This document shows, one piece after another, positions 36,885-48,934 of a stretch of 64,000 nt of DNA. Both the position numbers and the translations under genes were made by a program. This DNA is from Loxodes magnus (lineage: Eukaryota > Ciliophora > Karyorelictea > Loxodida > Loxodidae). The DNA lies in the NCBI GenBank assembly GCA_946699065.1, contig CAMPDV010001936.1, positions 17,673 through 81,672 of the forward strand, given 5' to 3'. The stretch's first letter is position 1, and every line of letters starts with the position of its first letter. The notes under the pieces were generated by a model, which saw nothing but the letters and a program-made list of their open reading frames with translations, was not told the origin of the DNA and did no database searches.

Positions 36885-37190
36885 CTTCCTTTTAGAATTT
36901 TAGCTTTAACTTAATAGATTATAAAAACAGACGCCAGTTGGAAATTGACTGTGGATTCTGGTTAATAGCAATCTAGCAAGTTGAGTGCGTAGTTAATATT
37001 GAATACTAACACTTTTTGGAAGCTTTGAGAGTAAAATTGTTCCATTCTGATCTCACCCTTTCTAGCCTTTTTGAGGAAATGTAAGTATTATATAGATGAT
37101 ATCATAAAGAGAAGCAAGAAATTGAACCCTTATATGGATCCAATAAGACCGAAAGGAGAATCTATCTTATCTTAATTTATTTTAAAGCTT
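36885..37190 (+). CDS. partial protein with a DCGFW motif
   Basis: One frame is strongly protein-like for about 100 codons: NRRQLEIDCGFWLIAIQQVE, then a Leu/Glu-rich stretch (LEALRVKLFHSDLTLSSLFE) and YRWYHKEKQEIEPLYGS. The Q-x3-DCG arrangement recalls the active-site Cys of Ulp1/adenovirus-type cysteine proteases found in some large DNA transposons. The Gln-to-Cys spacing is shorter than usual, and no catalytic His region was found upstream, so the assignment is weak. No start was identified; it is likely a fragment. Confidence 0.3.
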
Positions 37191-37870
37191 ACTAATCTAC
37201 ATTAGTTTAATTATTCCTAAAAACGCATATTTAATAGTTAATTATATTTAATTATCTTTTAATTTTAAAGATAAATGTATTTCAAGGGCATCTAAAAAAG
37301 AAGTTAAAAAAATGTTATTTAAAATAGTGAAAAAAAGTAAACAAAAATAATTTAATTAAATATAAAATAATAGCTAAACAGTATTTATTTGCTTAGCATT
37401 ATCAAATAAAATAATAATTTGATAATAAGATTTTATAGATATAATTATATAAATACCTAAAGATTTCTTAATTTGTTACATAGAAATAAAATACAAATAA
37501 TAGCATTTATGAAAGATGTAATAATAGTGTATAAAACCTATTTTTATAATTTTTATTTTAAATAGAAGTAAAAATAATAGATCTTTGATATGTTTAATAT
37601 TAATTAATAAAAATGAATAAAAAATAAATAAAAAATAAATTTTTTGAAAACAAGATAGAACTAAACTCGTAACTTTTGGATTTTAGAAAAGGATAGGAAT
37701 CATACAAAGATGAAAAAGGAAGAAGGTCCAACCTCTCGAGTAAGAAAATTTACCCTGAAGTCTGTCAGATTCCCTTCTTCAGCTAAGATAAGTATGAAGC
37801 TACAGTTTCGCCTCTCTACAATTGAATATCTTCCATTTAGACTTATTTCCTATTTTACATAAAAGTTATT

Positions 37871-38635
37871 ATGAATAAGCTGAAGCAACAAATATGGGAA
37901 ATTATTTTTAATCCAGATGATATTATATAAGAAGAAGTTTCTACTAAACTTGGCTTTCCAGTTCGAATGCTCTATATTTTTAGGGATTTTGTGGAAGGTA
38001 TAGGAGTAATTAGAATTCTCAAGTCATTTAAACAGATTTTTTAACCAAAAAACCGTATAGATTACCTAAACCAACCTGAGCAAGGGCTAAAGTGGCCATG
38101 ATTATCGTTAATGATATTCTTGTGCTACACCATTTCCTATTTTTTATTATTTCCTTTGAACCATTTGCTCTTACAAAAGAATAGTCAACTCTTTTTAATA
38201 TGAGAAGATTGGTGATTATTTCTAAACTAATGTAGATCCAAGTAAATCGTTGTATTAGATTTGAACAGTTGAGAAAAAATCGAATTCAATGTTTTTAGAT
38301 CTATCAGCCAGATGAATCTGAATCTTTTCTTTTAATTAATTAGGGAAAAACATTTGCAATTTACTGGCTCTCAAATTTTTCGTATAAAGGAAAAATAAAA
38401 ATAAAAATAACTAAAAAGCAAAAGTGGAAGTTAAAGAAATTAAAGCTTACATCTCTTAAAAAGGTTAAAAAGCTAGAAAGTTTTTAAAAATTTTAGAAGT
38501 TAGCTATCTGATCTATTCTATCATTCGTCTCCATTAATAATGCAAAAAACTAAATAGATTAATGTAGGTGGTGTAGCACTTCATTAATGCCCCATCCTCT
38601 TAAATTTTAGATTATTTCTCCCTTAAATGTAGTGA
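37871..38635 (+). CDS. hypothetical protein, 254 aa
   Basis: ATG 37871 starts MNKLKQQIWEIIFNPDDIIQ; the frame ends at TGA 38633-38635, an exact multiple of three, with four internal TGA as Trp. The first 75 residues are well balanced (EEVSTKLGFPVRMLYIFRDF). Residues about 78-105 form a hydrophobic segment (LMIFLCYTISYFLLFPLNHL), perhaps a membrane helix. The tail is Lys/Gln-rich. A different frame upstream (from ATG 37710, MKKEEGPTSRVRKFTLKSVR) is also protein-like and could be a 5' exon. Function unknown. Confidence 0.45.
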
Positions 38636-38904
38636 TTATAATTATTCTTTAATCAAGGATTACAATTTGAATTAGAGAATTTTTTAAATAAATCTTCCCG
38701 CTTTATGTTGGTTATATCCTAAATCATTTTTTATAAATATCTTATTTTTCTTGTCTTAAATTGCGTTTAATTAGTATCATTATTATCAAAGGCTTTATTT
38801 TATGATGCCATTTTTTCTTTAATCTCTTTACTAATTTTAATTCAAACTTTACACTATCAAGTTAAAAAAATGTTACGCCTTGACATTTTAAGATTTTGCG
38901 CAGA

Positions 38905-39960
38905 ATGTTCACACTCCTAAATTAGAAAATGGTGGTGAACTTTTATCTTGATATATCTAAAATGAATTACTGGATTATTAAATAAAATTGATAAAAGCAT
39001 GAGATTGATAGCAAGAAAAGCCTTTTAAGCACCTGGAAATACTTTTAATGAATCTTGTTATATAGATCTTAACTGAATGCCATTTAAGCTTATTATGTCT
39101 CTAAGTTTTTTAAATTAAAAAAAATAAGTAAGAAAATAAAATCTTCCCTAATCAACAATAAGATCCCTTTTTAAGAATAACTGATAAGAAGGATATAATA
39201 TAGAGATTAAGTATTAAGACTATCTGATTATTACACAATAGATGCTAATAATTAGGAATATAATAGTAGCATAAATACTTTTACGAAATATGTTAAAAGT
39301 AAGATTCAACATTAATTTTATGAAGTAATTACTTAAATACTAAAAAGGATGTTTAATGCAAAGTTATTTATATAATAATTAGAATAAGGGTAATAATTCC
39401 CGTAAACCTATCTAAAATTAAATAAATAATATCGAAAAGAAATAATTAGTATATACAAACTCAGAACCTAAAGCTACAACTTCAGCAAGGATCTTGTAGG
39501 AAGATATTATTTAATTGAGAATCCCCATTTTATCTGTGGAAAGTTTGATTAATTTGAACATGTTTTGGATTGAGATTGTTATTTGGATATGTGAGAATGA
39601 ATAATAGCAAAGATTGGATAATGTGATACCAGAAGATTAATAACCTATGACCATAATAATACCGTTTAATTATATAAAACAAATTAGAATACATTTATCT
39701 GTAAGTTAAATTTTCATGGGATTTCACTTAAAAGGAGATTAGAATTATTCGATTTGGAAAAAAGGCGAATGATAAAAAGTTCTGAGACCAAGAATAAAAA
39801 AGTGAAAGAAAAAGAAAAGATGAAGAGAATTATGTAAATAAGGAAGGAAAAGAAGAGAGAAGAACAATAAGAGCAAGATAAGTAAGCGGAAGATTAGAAA
39901 GAATTAACTGATGAAGAAGATGATCTAGCTGAGGAATAATATGAATGTGAAAGCATCTGA
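38905..39960 (+). CDS. hypothetical protein, 351 aa, acidic C-terminus
   Basis: ATG 38905 to TGA 39958 is 1056 bp in exact frame, and the frame stays protein-like throughout. Segments: MFTLLNQKMVVNFYLDISKM at the start; YRDQVLRLSDYYTIDANNQE near 80; a Trp/Asp-rich core (CGKFDQFEHVLDWDCYLDMW, about 200-220, two Trp from TGA); a highly charged Lys/Glu helix (KVKEKEKMKRIMQIRKEKKR, about 300-320); and an acidic tail (TDEEDDLAEEQYECESI). The basic helix plus acidic tail is common in nuclear proteins; I do not recognise the core. It is on the same strand as 37871 and 40403. Confidence 0.6.
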
Positions 39961-40402
39961 GTTTAAAACTTTTAAATAACATTATAACATTTTTAATTGA
40001 AGGAAATAATTCTAACAATGAAAAGATATCACATGAATCTTTTATAAATAAGTAGTAAATAATTAAATTAAAATAAGATAATAATGATTTACTAGAAGTA
40101 AAAAATAATCTAGCATATATGTTAAATATATTATTAAGCTTATAATATTTTTATAATCCAAATTAAACTGAAATAAAATAGCAAAAATAAAAATTAATCT
40201 TATTTTATAACAACAGTTCTAGATATAAGTAATTTGCTATTAAGAAATTAAATCAATAGCTAGTAAATCATTAGTTAAATCTAAAAATATTTAACAGTAA
40301 TTATTTTGGCTAAATATAAGATATATTTATTATAGGCTAAGATAAATATAATTTATCTAGTTAAAACATAATATAAAAGGAAAACTCACATATATAAAAA
40401 AA

Positions 40403-41173
40403 ATGGAATAATCTGTTCGTCTCTCAAAGAATTAACTAAGAAACTTAAGAAGAAAAGCGGAAAAAGAAATGTAGAAAATTTAACAGCAAAAAGAGGATTC
40501 AAGTTCTTCTTCTGAAGGAAAAGTTATGGTCGGACCAATCGATATTCAGGAATCTAAGAGTGAAGCTGATAAAAAACTCTAAAGTCAGTTAGATCAAATG
40601 AAGAATTAATCCAAAAATACGAAGAAACAATTTACAATAAAGGGGAAAAATAAGGGAATTAATGAACGGCAATGACGACCAAAATAATTAATTATTAATT
40701 CTATGTCGTCAGTTCATCTAAAATAACTTAGTAACAGAATTATAACTTTATGAACAATCGCAATCCATAGTTAGTTAATAATAGAACATGATTATAGAAA
40801 AAGAATAAATTAAATTAACTAACTAATAATTGAAACAAGAAGAAAAAATTGATATAAACTTATAAATGAGAATAGAGAAACTGAAAAAAAAGTTTTTTAG
40901 AAGAAGAATTAAGAAAAATAGACCAAAAACTGCTGATACTGTAATGCGAATAATCACATTCTACGACAATACTGAGCTTGAGAGAAACTCCAAATAAGAG
41001 AAGAACGAAGAACATGAAGAAACCTTAATAAACTCTGAATAACGAAAGATGGAATTTATAAATAGAAAATTTTAGCGAGAACTGAAAATAGCTATTAATG
41101 GTAACCTACCACGTATAAAAAAAGGTCTGGTATTCATCCACGTAAAAAAAAATGGTTGCAGGTACCTGGTTGA
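40403..41173 (+). CDS. Gag-like protein D with a mutated zinc knuckle
   Basis: From ATG 40403: MEQSVRLSKNQLRNLRRKAE, a Ser/Glu patch (EDSSSSSEGKVMVGPIDIQE), a long Gln/Lys/Asn region, then a knuckle-like CWYCNANNHILRQY. The spacing fits CX2CX4HX4C but the last Cys is Tyr (TAC in place of TGC or TGT), so zinc binding is probably lost. The Trp inside the knuckle is TGA. The end given is an in-frame TGA (256 codons), but several earlier TGA codons exist. This is the only Gag-like member on the plus strand, and it is followed by the coding repeat and stem-loop at 41920-42297. Confidence 0.55.
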
Positions 41174-41179
41174 AAGCCA

Positions 41180-41915
41180 GGGAGAGCAAAAACTTAAAGC
41201 AATAAAGTATATATTATTATTAAGGAAAACTCATAAGATAAATAAAAATAGTTACATAAAAAAGGTAAATAATAACAACTAACAAATACTAAATATAAAT
41301 GCAGACTATTAGTCTATTTAAAATTTATTAAATAAATTATAATTCAAAAGCTTAATTAAAATAAATTTATTGCTTAATATAATTAAATTATATTAACTTT
41401 TATTTATAGAATATTATTTTTATTAAACATATATAAAAGAATGCATATTTTTAATATCAAATTACAAGTTAATTTCCAACTTACCTTCTTTTTTTTAATT
41501 TTAATCTATTAATTAAAATATAAAATTTTGGTTATTTTTATAGAAAAATATTATAAATAATTTAGGAAAAGATTATCTTAAGCTAAATAAAATAAATAAA
41601 GATTTATAGATTTTTATATTACAATCAAATTAGATATTAAAATTTATATAATGAAAGATAAAATTTCAAACGTAATATATTTCAATAATTGTGATAAAAA
41701 AATATAGCTAAATTCTATCTTCTTTACTAAACTAGATAAATTTATTACTCTACATTTCAGTTTACGATGTAAGATAAATGTATGTTTATTTAAGATTATG
41801 CATACTAAATTTAGTAAACTATTTCTAGAAAATAAAGGATATTAATTTTTAAGAAATATTGTTATTTCTTTTTTATTATTTAGTATGTTTATTTATATTT
41901 TATATTATAAAATAT
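41180..41915. other. AT-rich stretch between Gag-like gene D and the coding repeat
   Basis: A/T-rich with no motif. It may be the 3' part of the same element as gene D, since a Gag-like gene followed by the FPIGE repeat is also seen at 26.6-25.2 kb with a much shorter gap. Confidence 0.35.
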
Positions 41916-41919
41916 GGAT

Positions 41920-42262
41920 GTCGGCCAGTGTCAGAAGAACTAGTAAGCATTCTGGTGCATTGTATACTGCAATGCGAGTAATCTCGCACAAGAGGCACTG
42001 AACAAGCTCAGAAGAGGCAAGCCTAATTTTTACCGAGAGTACTCACTAGCAGTATAAACGTTTGACTGACGGACCTAATGATGACTTAATTACTAATTCT
42101 TATTTGAATATTATTCAAGAAGACTGAGCATTTGGTTCAAGATTCGAGAATAATTTTTAATAAGCAGTCTTCCCATTTGGAGAAGACGATGTGACTCAAC
42201 GGACGGGTAGAATAACTACAGGAAGAATGAGAAGATTTTTTCAATATTAAATATTAATATTG
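41920..42262 (+). repeat. dispersed coding repeat (QEDW/FPIGE family), copy 2
   Basis: Plus-strand copy, about 70% similar by eye to 25215-25575 and 50640-50965. The frame gives RLTDGPNDDLITNSYLNIIQ, EDW (Trp from TGA) and AVFPFGEDDVTQRTGRITTG. Upstream of RLTDG it is frameshifted relative to copy 1. A stem-loop follows directly. Confidence 0.65.
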
Positions 42263-42264
42263 AA

Positions 42265-42297
42265 AGAGCTACACACCAACGAGGTGTTACACTCTCT
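42265..42297 (+). repeat. dispersed 3' stem-loop, copy 4
   Basis: Inner stem ACACC/GGTGT with loop AACGA; compared with GCACC/GGTGC at 56028, both sides of one base pair changed together (G-C to A-T). The outer arm AGAG/CTCT is kept. Confidence 0.7.
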
Positions 42298-42530
42298 GTA
42301 ATAAAATTAATGTTTTATTTATTTAATATTTTTTAATGCAACTTATCTTTTAGTATTTGTAAATTTTATTAATCTAATTAATTTATATCATATTAAACTT
42401 TATCAAAGAATCTAAATAAAAACATTAAATTTATTAATTAATTAATTTTAACTATAAGGGTTAGGGTCATCTTTAATTAGAGGAAATGTTTCCTCAAATT
42501 AAAGACAATAAAAGTTTTTATATTCAATAC

Positions 42531-43382
42531 TCAACTGTACATGTCTTCATCTGAATCAATTTCAAACTGAGATAATTCTTCTTTCTCTTCAATAAGCTCA
42601 TAGAATTGTTTTTCCATCTTCTTATAATTTTTCTCCAGCTTCTCTAAACAAATTCTAAGGTCATTGTTGTCCTTTTAAAGCTATTAATTCTGTTACTATT
42701 AATTACCAAGATCCTGTTTGATTAATGTCAAACTTGAATCATCTAATATCAGCTTCTTTCTGTAAATACCTCCAGAGTAGTTACAATATAGCCTCCTCGA
42801 TGTTCCAAATTCTTTACGGTGCTGCTCAAGCACTCTTCTTCACTTCGGACATTACCTCCAAAAATGCCCAGCCTTTTGACAACAATAGCAACGCTTTATT
42901 AAGAGATTGAATTAAAATTTTTATTCTGTTTACATTTTTTCAATTTCCATCTTGTCTGTTTGAGGTTAGTTTTTTTTGATTGGTAATCAATTTTCTTTTT
43001 TAATTTTCTATTGATTTGCTACTAGTTTTTTTTTCTAATAGTTCAAATTAGGAAGTTAAGGCTTCAATTTAAAACTAAACTTTACTTACCAAGTCTTGAT
43101 CTTCCTTTTTCTATCTTACAAAAGAAGCCGAAGATTCAAGTTTTCCGCCTTCAGGATCTATATTTCGGTTTTCATTTTCTCAATTAATGAATAAAGCTAA
43201 ATAATATCTTGCTCGTGGGGTTTCTCAACTTTTTTCAGTTTGGTAGGAAATTCCGTATTTCCCAATCCTTAACAGGAGTAGATTTATCTTTTTTGAATTC
43301 TTGGTTCTTGTTAGTTAATTGAGACTTAAGATTGATCTTTAAGGTTAGAATTTAAGGTTTAGATTCCCGGTTTTTTTTCCAT
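42531..43382 (-). CDS. Gag-like coiled-coil zinc-knuckle protein C, 283 aa, intact
   Basis: ATG 43382 to TGA 42531 is 852 bp in exact frame. It starts MEKKPGIQTLNSNLKDQSQV. A basic, Gln-rich region with a short coiled coil (LYSLIEKMKTEIQILKAENL) leads to a canonical CCHC knuckle CYCCQKAGHFWRQC near residue 180 (its Gln is TAA). A second coiled coil with an acidic tail follows (ICLEKLEKNYKKMEKQFYEL, then SQFEIDSDEDMYS). Two internal TGA codons are Trp and the final TGA is taken as stop. The overall plan matches protein B, but sequence similarity outside the knuckle is low. No reverse transcriptase is adjacent. Confidence 0.85.
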
Positions 43383-43541
43383 TTTTTATAACATTAAATT
43401 TATATTTTCTACATTTAGTCATTTTAAATTTATTACATTTTTAAAGCATATAATACATATAATTTAAAGATGGAATAACTATAGAAAACATAAAGCAGAT
43501 AATTTTAATTTAGTTACTTATTATTAAATAATTATTTTAAG

Positions 43542-45545
43542 TTAACTTTACTCCACTAATAATATCTTCCCTAAATTGAAGTCTTTAACCTTTCTATCTT
43601 TGTAAGTCTGCTAGCTTCTAAAATAACGTTGTAGGACCTTAAGATTTTTACCTTACTCATCGATTAAATTTCATTTTATTTTATTTAGTTGCATCCATAT
43701 AAATTTAAATTTCTTAAGTTATTTCACATTGAATAGTAAAAATCTTACTCGTTTTTGAATATAAATCCTTCTTAGTTCAAATCATCATTATGACTTAAAT
43801 CCAAATTTTATAAATAGTCACAATTTTTTATTATTTTTACTAAATCTTCATTCTATACTAAACATGAAGATAGCTTCAATGTAGTTAACTTTTAGATTCT
43901 CACAATTTAATCCATCCAATTATCTTTCAAAAAAGTGCATTAATACAATGAAAGATGAATTAGGCTATAGCAATATTTACTAATTGTTTCTAGAGTTTAA
44001 TTAGATATATTTCTTATTAGCCTTAATTCTACTGTTTTCAGTTTGTTACAGTTTTCAAATATGAAATCTAAAGCTTCATCAGTCATTTGAATCAAATTCC
44101 TAAAATACAGTTCCTCTAATTTCTATATATTATCCTATAGATCTAATAGTCTAATCTTTAAGTTAGCTTAAATTTATTAAGTTTAACATTCTTAAATTTT
44201 GGGTATTTTTTAGAATAAGAGCAAACGTTTCATCTTATAACTAATTAGGCCCTTCTAGTGTTAATTTGTATAAGGAAGTAAGTTACAACAAAGGCATTTT
44301 ATTGCTTATTCCTTATTATTAGTTCTAGATTTCTTCTTGATTTGGTTTATTTTTATATTAATTTCTTTAAATTAAAGATAGTTTTTATAAATTTGGAGTA
44401 GTCTATAGTAAAGATATGAGGGATTGATCATTAAAAGGCATGCAATAATGTATAGAAATGTTTTAAAGTTTGATTAAACTTAAATTATATTAACTAAAGC
44501 TTTAAATTTGTTCTTAATTTCAATTGTTTATTTACTTATTTGAACCTATTTCTAAGTTACCATTAATCTACTTTCATTTTAGTTTTCTAAGATTTGGAGC
44601 ATTTTGAAGTAATTAAAAGAAAAATTGTACTTAAATTGTCATTTAGTTTCCTATTTCTATATATTCAAGTTAGTTTCACTTATTAGAAAAGAAATTAGTC
44701 ACTGCTTCTATATTTAAATTCTTAAACTAAATCTTTAAATCTAATAAGTTTAAACTCGTTAGTTACTTTAAATTTTATTTTTACAGATAGTATGCATTCA
44801 ATAAATTAATACAAATCAAATTAGGACATTAGGTTATGAAATCCTATGTGTTATTGTTTATTTCTAGTTCTTTAATAAAGTTGCCTTTTACCATTAAAAA
44901 GCTTTTAATACACTCATTATTTATCTTTTCACTCTTAATTTTTATTACTTTTAAGTTTAAATCTTAGCAATTATTAATTAAGAACTAACCTGTTATATTT
45001 TCTATAGAAATAAGAGAGATGTATTCTAAATTAGGTAAACTCTTCATCAATTTTAAATCATTATCTGTTATATTTATTTTCTGAATATCTAGATGCTTTA
45101 AGTTTTGGCAGCTTGATAAATCAGGTATATTACTAATAATTTAATAACCTAAGCTTTTTAAATTAATTTCTTATATCTTTACATGTTAGCCTTTTTTAAT
45201 ATTTTTCAGTCTAAAATCTATACATCTATTAAACTCTTAAATTACTTAATTTCATACTTTCTGAGATAGGGAAGATGCATTTAAATCTATTTGCTTGATA
45301 TCTGAATAAGCTATTTATTTAAAAAATCAATATAATCTACTTTTAGTTTATTTTTCATCATCTTCATTAATTTTTATTTGTAATTGTAAAATTTTAAAGG
45401 TGAACTTATAGAAGTATTTGCTAACTTACTATAAAGCTTTTATTTCTTTATTATTTAAATGCTAAAATACTTAGGTAACGATATTCTTGTTTTTCCAAAA
45501 AATGCCATTTACGCTCTATTCTTAGATTTTAAGTTCCTTATTCAT
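43542..45545 (-). CDS. F-box/leucine-rich-repeat protein, paralogue 3, short N-terminus
   Basis: An in-frame ATG at 45545 gives MNKELKIQEQSVNGIFWKNK, joining directly to the F-box-like region (NIVTQVFQHLNNKEIKALQQ) and the leucine-rich repeats. The Cys-rich head of paralogues 1 and 4 is absent; sequence upstream of 45560 is unrelated. The frame is kept to the conserved end (TAA codons at 43548 and 43542, after GKILLVE), 2004 bp. At FWKNKN this copy uses TGG where the other three use TGA, direct evidence that TGA is Trp. It is truncated or an alternative short form; otherwise intact. Confidence 0.75.
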
Positions 45546-46184
45546 TTAAACTTCATTGATTATCTTTTATTAATCATATGTTTTATCTAAATACATAATT
45601 TTTACATACTATTTTAAGTAGGTTGAATACCTTTTACAAATATCTTATATATAATTATAGATTATTGCTATACAATCTTAGTAAATTTCTCCATAAATTG
45701 TATCCTTTTATCTTCTTACAACTCTAAAGCATCTAACAATTTTAAATAAGTGATAGATAGAATTGCGGAATATTATTCCTTCAATAAGTTAATTTTTATT
45801 AAATTACATTTTTGCTTTATATTTTATCAACCAGTTTCTCAGACATACATAGTGGTATATTTTTTAAATAAGCAACATTTTTTTTATGGAAAAAGTACAA
45901 ATTTATTATTAAATAATAATAATTTTAAAGAACAGAAAACAACTAATTATTAAATTGTTAATACTAATAAAAAATAGATTTAAGAAAATTATAAATACTA
46001 AATACTTTAAAATTATATTTTTTCAGCTTTTTATTGAAATTCTTTAAAAAAACTGATGTAAGAAAATAGAAAATAAATACTAATAATTTAATTACTATAC
46101 TAATTTCATAGAAAGATTATTATTTATTTTTTAATTTTAGGAGAGTTAAGATTTTCATTGCTAATTACGCTAAATATCTTTTTA

Positions 46185-46434
46185 CCTGTTATCACAGGAT
46201 AACAGCTGATTATAATTTATGGAAAAAGTGATCACCATGAGTATTGAATGCATATTCTATCATCATAAATTTCAAGACTCTATCATTATCGGATATTCTT
46301 TCACCCGCATTTATTTCAAGATCTTGAATTCAGCCAGTTACAGTACTTCTCAAATTTTAGAGGTTTATTCAAACATTTTAAAATCCCATTCTACCTCTCT
46401 TTTTTTAGTAAAGATTTCATTCGAATATAAGTAA
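46185..46434. other. small possible gene, strand ambiguous, with a palindrome
   Basis: A patch with more mixed base content than its surroundings. The plus strand has a 71-codon standard-code ORF at 46219 (MEKVITMSIECIFYHHKFQD). The minus strand gives an equally protein-like frame under the variant code (MKSLLKKERQNGILKCLNKP from about 46430). I cannot choose. An 8-bp perfect palindrome (CTGTTATC/GATAACAG, 4-base loop) lies at about 46188-46207. Confidence 0.25.
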
Positions 46435-46691
46435 TAAAAATTAAGTATTTAATTTCTATCTTAAATATATCCTTTTTAAACTACCTTAGCATTATACAAA
46501 TATTAATATCAACTTATTTAAATGAATTTTAAATATAAAATTTAAAATTCATTAATTTAGCTTTACGACATTTTAAACTATCTTCAAATCTAAAATATCT
46601 TAAATAAGTTTTAAAGATGAAATTACTAAATATCATATAAATATTTTATGCTTATACTTAACTATTTTTAATATTAAATAATAGTCTTAAA

Positions 46692-48929
46692 TTAATCTTC
46701 CTCTAGCAATAAAATCTTCCCTAAATAGAAATCTGTCTGTCTTCTTTCAATGTAAATCTGTTATTTTCTAATATATCGTTACAAGCTTATATGGCTTTAG
46801 TTTTATTTACTAAGTAAATCTCATTTTATTTAGTCACATTTAGAAAAATCTATAAGTTTTAAGTTATTTCATATTGGATACAAAACCCCTTTTTCATCTT
46901 AGAATATAAAACCTTCTTAAGTCAATAGATCATTATTTATTAAGTCCAATCGTTATAAAAAATGACAATTTTTTATTATTTTAAATAAATCTTCATTTCT
47001 TACTTGACATTCACCTAGTTTTAATGTAGTTAACTTTTAGATTTTAACAATTAAATCAATCCAATTTTCATTTATAAAATTACATTATTGTAAAGAAAGA
47101 TTATTTAGGCTCTAGCAATATGTATTAATAGTTTCTAAAGTCTAATTTGATATATTTAGAATTTAATTTAGTTCTATTTATTTTAGCTTTTTACAGTTTT
47201 AGAATATGAAGTTTAAAGCTTCATCTTTCACTTAAAATAAGTTCAGCAAGCTTATTTCTTCTAATTTAATATTATTGATACCTATATTTCTAAGAGTCTA
47301 GTCTTATAGCTATCTCAAATTTTATAGTTTTAAAATTCTTAAATTTGGAGTATTTTTAAGAATTAAGTCTAAAGTCTCATCTTGTATATTTCCATTTTAA
47401 AGTATAATTTAGTATAATTCTAATAGTTAAAATGAATACTTAATATTGTTAATCCAATTTAAGTTTTATTATTTTTCTTATTACTATGATTGATACAAAA
47501 TAGATCTTAAACATAGTTCTTTTAAATTTGGTGTATTTTATAGTAAATGAATTAGAGATTGATCATTTAAAGGTATGCTATTGTCTATATCAATTTTTTA
47601 AAGATTATTTAAATTTAAATTATAGTAGTTTAAGCTAGAAAATCCTTCCTCATTTTAAATGTCTATCTTATCTAATCTTGTTTAAAAGAGATTATCAAAC
47701 TAACTTCATTTTAACTCTTAAAGTATTGGAGCATTTTGAAGTAATAAAAAGAAAAATTTTTCTTAAAATGTTATATAGTTACTTATTTCAATTGCTTCAA
47801 GCTAGTTTCACTTATTAGAAAAGAAATCAATCAATGCTTCGATACTAAAATATCTTAATTAAATCTTTAAATTCTTTAAATTCAAACTCTTTAAATATTT
47901 TAAAGCCTCATTTTGTAAATCTCATGCCTTCGATAAATCTATACAACATAAATTTGGACATAAATAAAAAAATTATTGAACTGAATTGTTTATTTCTAGT
48001 TCTTAAACAAGATTTCCTTTTATCACTAAGAAACTTTTAATAAAATCGTTATTTATCTTTTCACTTATTATTTTTATTGTTTTTAAGTTTAAATCTTAGC
48101 AGTAATTTATTAAGAATGAGCCTGTTATATTTTTTACTTTTTAAAGAGAAATAAATTCTAATCTGGGTAAATCCTTCATAAATTTTAAATTATTATCTGC
48201 TAGTTTAATAGATAAAATATCCAGCTTCTTTAAGTTTAAACAACTTGATAATCATGGTATCTCCTTAATAGTTGAAAAAGTTTAGTTTTATATTTTAATT
48301 TCTTCAATTTTGTAATGTTAACGATGGTTAATATTATTCTGCCTAAAACTTATACATCTATTAAACTCTTTTATTACTTGATTTCATACTCTCTAAGATA
48401 AGTTACTTATATAAAGATATATTTGCTAAATATCTTAATAAGCTATCTATTTTAATGATCAATATAATCTATTTTTATTTAATTTTTCATTATCTTCATT
48501 ATCTCTCAACTCTAGCTATTAAATCCTATAGGTGAATTTATTGAAGAATTTACTTACTTATTATAAAACTACTATTTCCTAAATACTCAAATATTAGAAT
48601 ACTTAGTGAATCATATTCTTATTTTTTCAAAAAATGTCCCTTATACTCCTTACTTATGTTTTAAGATCCTAGTTTATTTAAACTTCATGCTTAGTTTTTT
48701 ATTTCTTATAAGGTTAACTTGAATTTTCTAAATTGTTAGTATCAGGAGATTATTATTTTAAGCTTTTTGAAGGCAATTTAATTTAAATTTTATATCCAAT
48801 ATTTTATTCCTAATTTTAAAGATTTAAGCATTCTTAGCATTTAGTATTTTATTAATCATTTTCTTGGTATTTTTAAATCTTGTATTAATTTATGCATTTG
48901 GAGCAATAAATACTATTGTAAGACTACAT
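46692..48929 (-). CDS. F-box/leucine-rich-repeat protein, paralogue 4
   Basis: ATG 48929 starts MQSYNSIYCSKCINQYKIQK, with a CX2C pair and a later CQEC pair that could form a small zinc site. The F-box-like segment is FWKNKNMIHQVFQYLSIQEI with SKFFNKFT; Trp is TGA. Leucine-rich repeats follow (CLNLKKLDILSIKLADNNLK, LEFISLQKVKNITGSFLINY). The distance to the conserved end TAA (46692-46694, after LGKILLLEED) is 2238 bp, an exact frame, about 745 residues. Length, ends and domain order match paralogues 1 and 2, so it is likely functional. The expected role is an SCF-type ubiquitin-ligase adaptor. Confidence 0.8.
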
Positions 48930-48934
48930 TTATA

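Noticed and set aside
45750-45953. 67-codon plus-strand ORF
   Set aside because: Short, low-complexity at the end (Asn runs), no paralogue, and upstream of a truncated LRR gene; cannot be told from chance.
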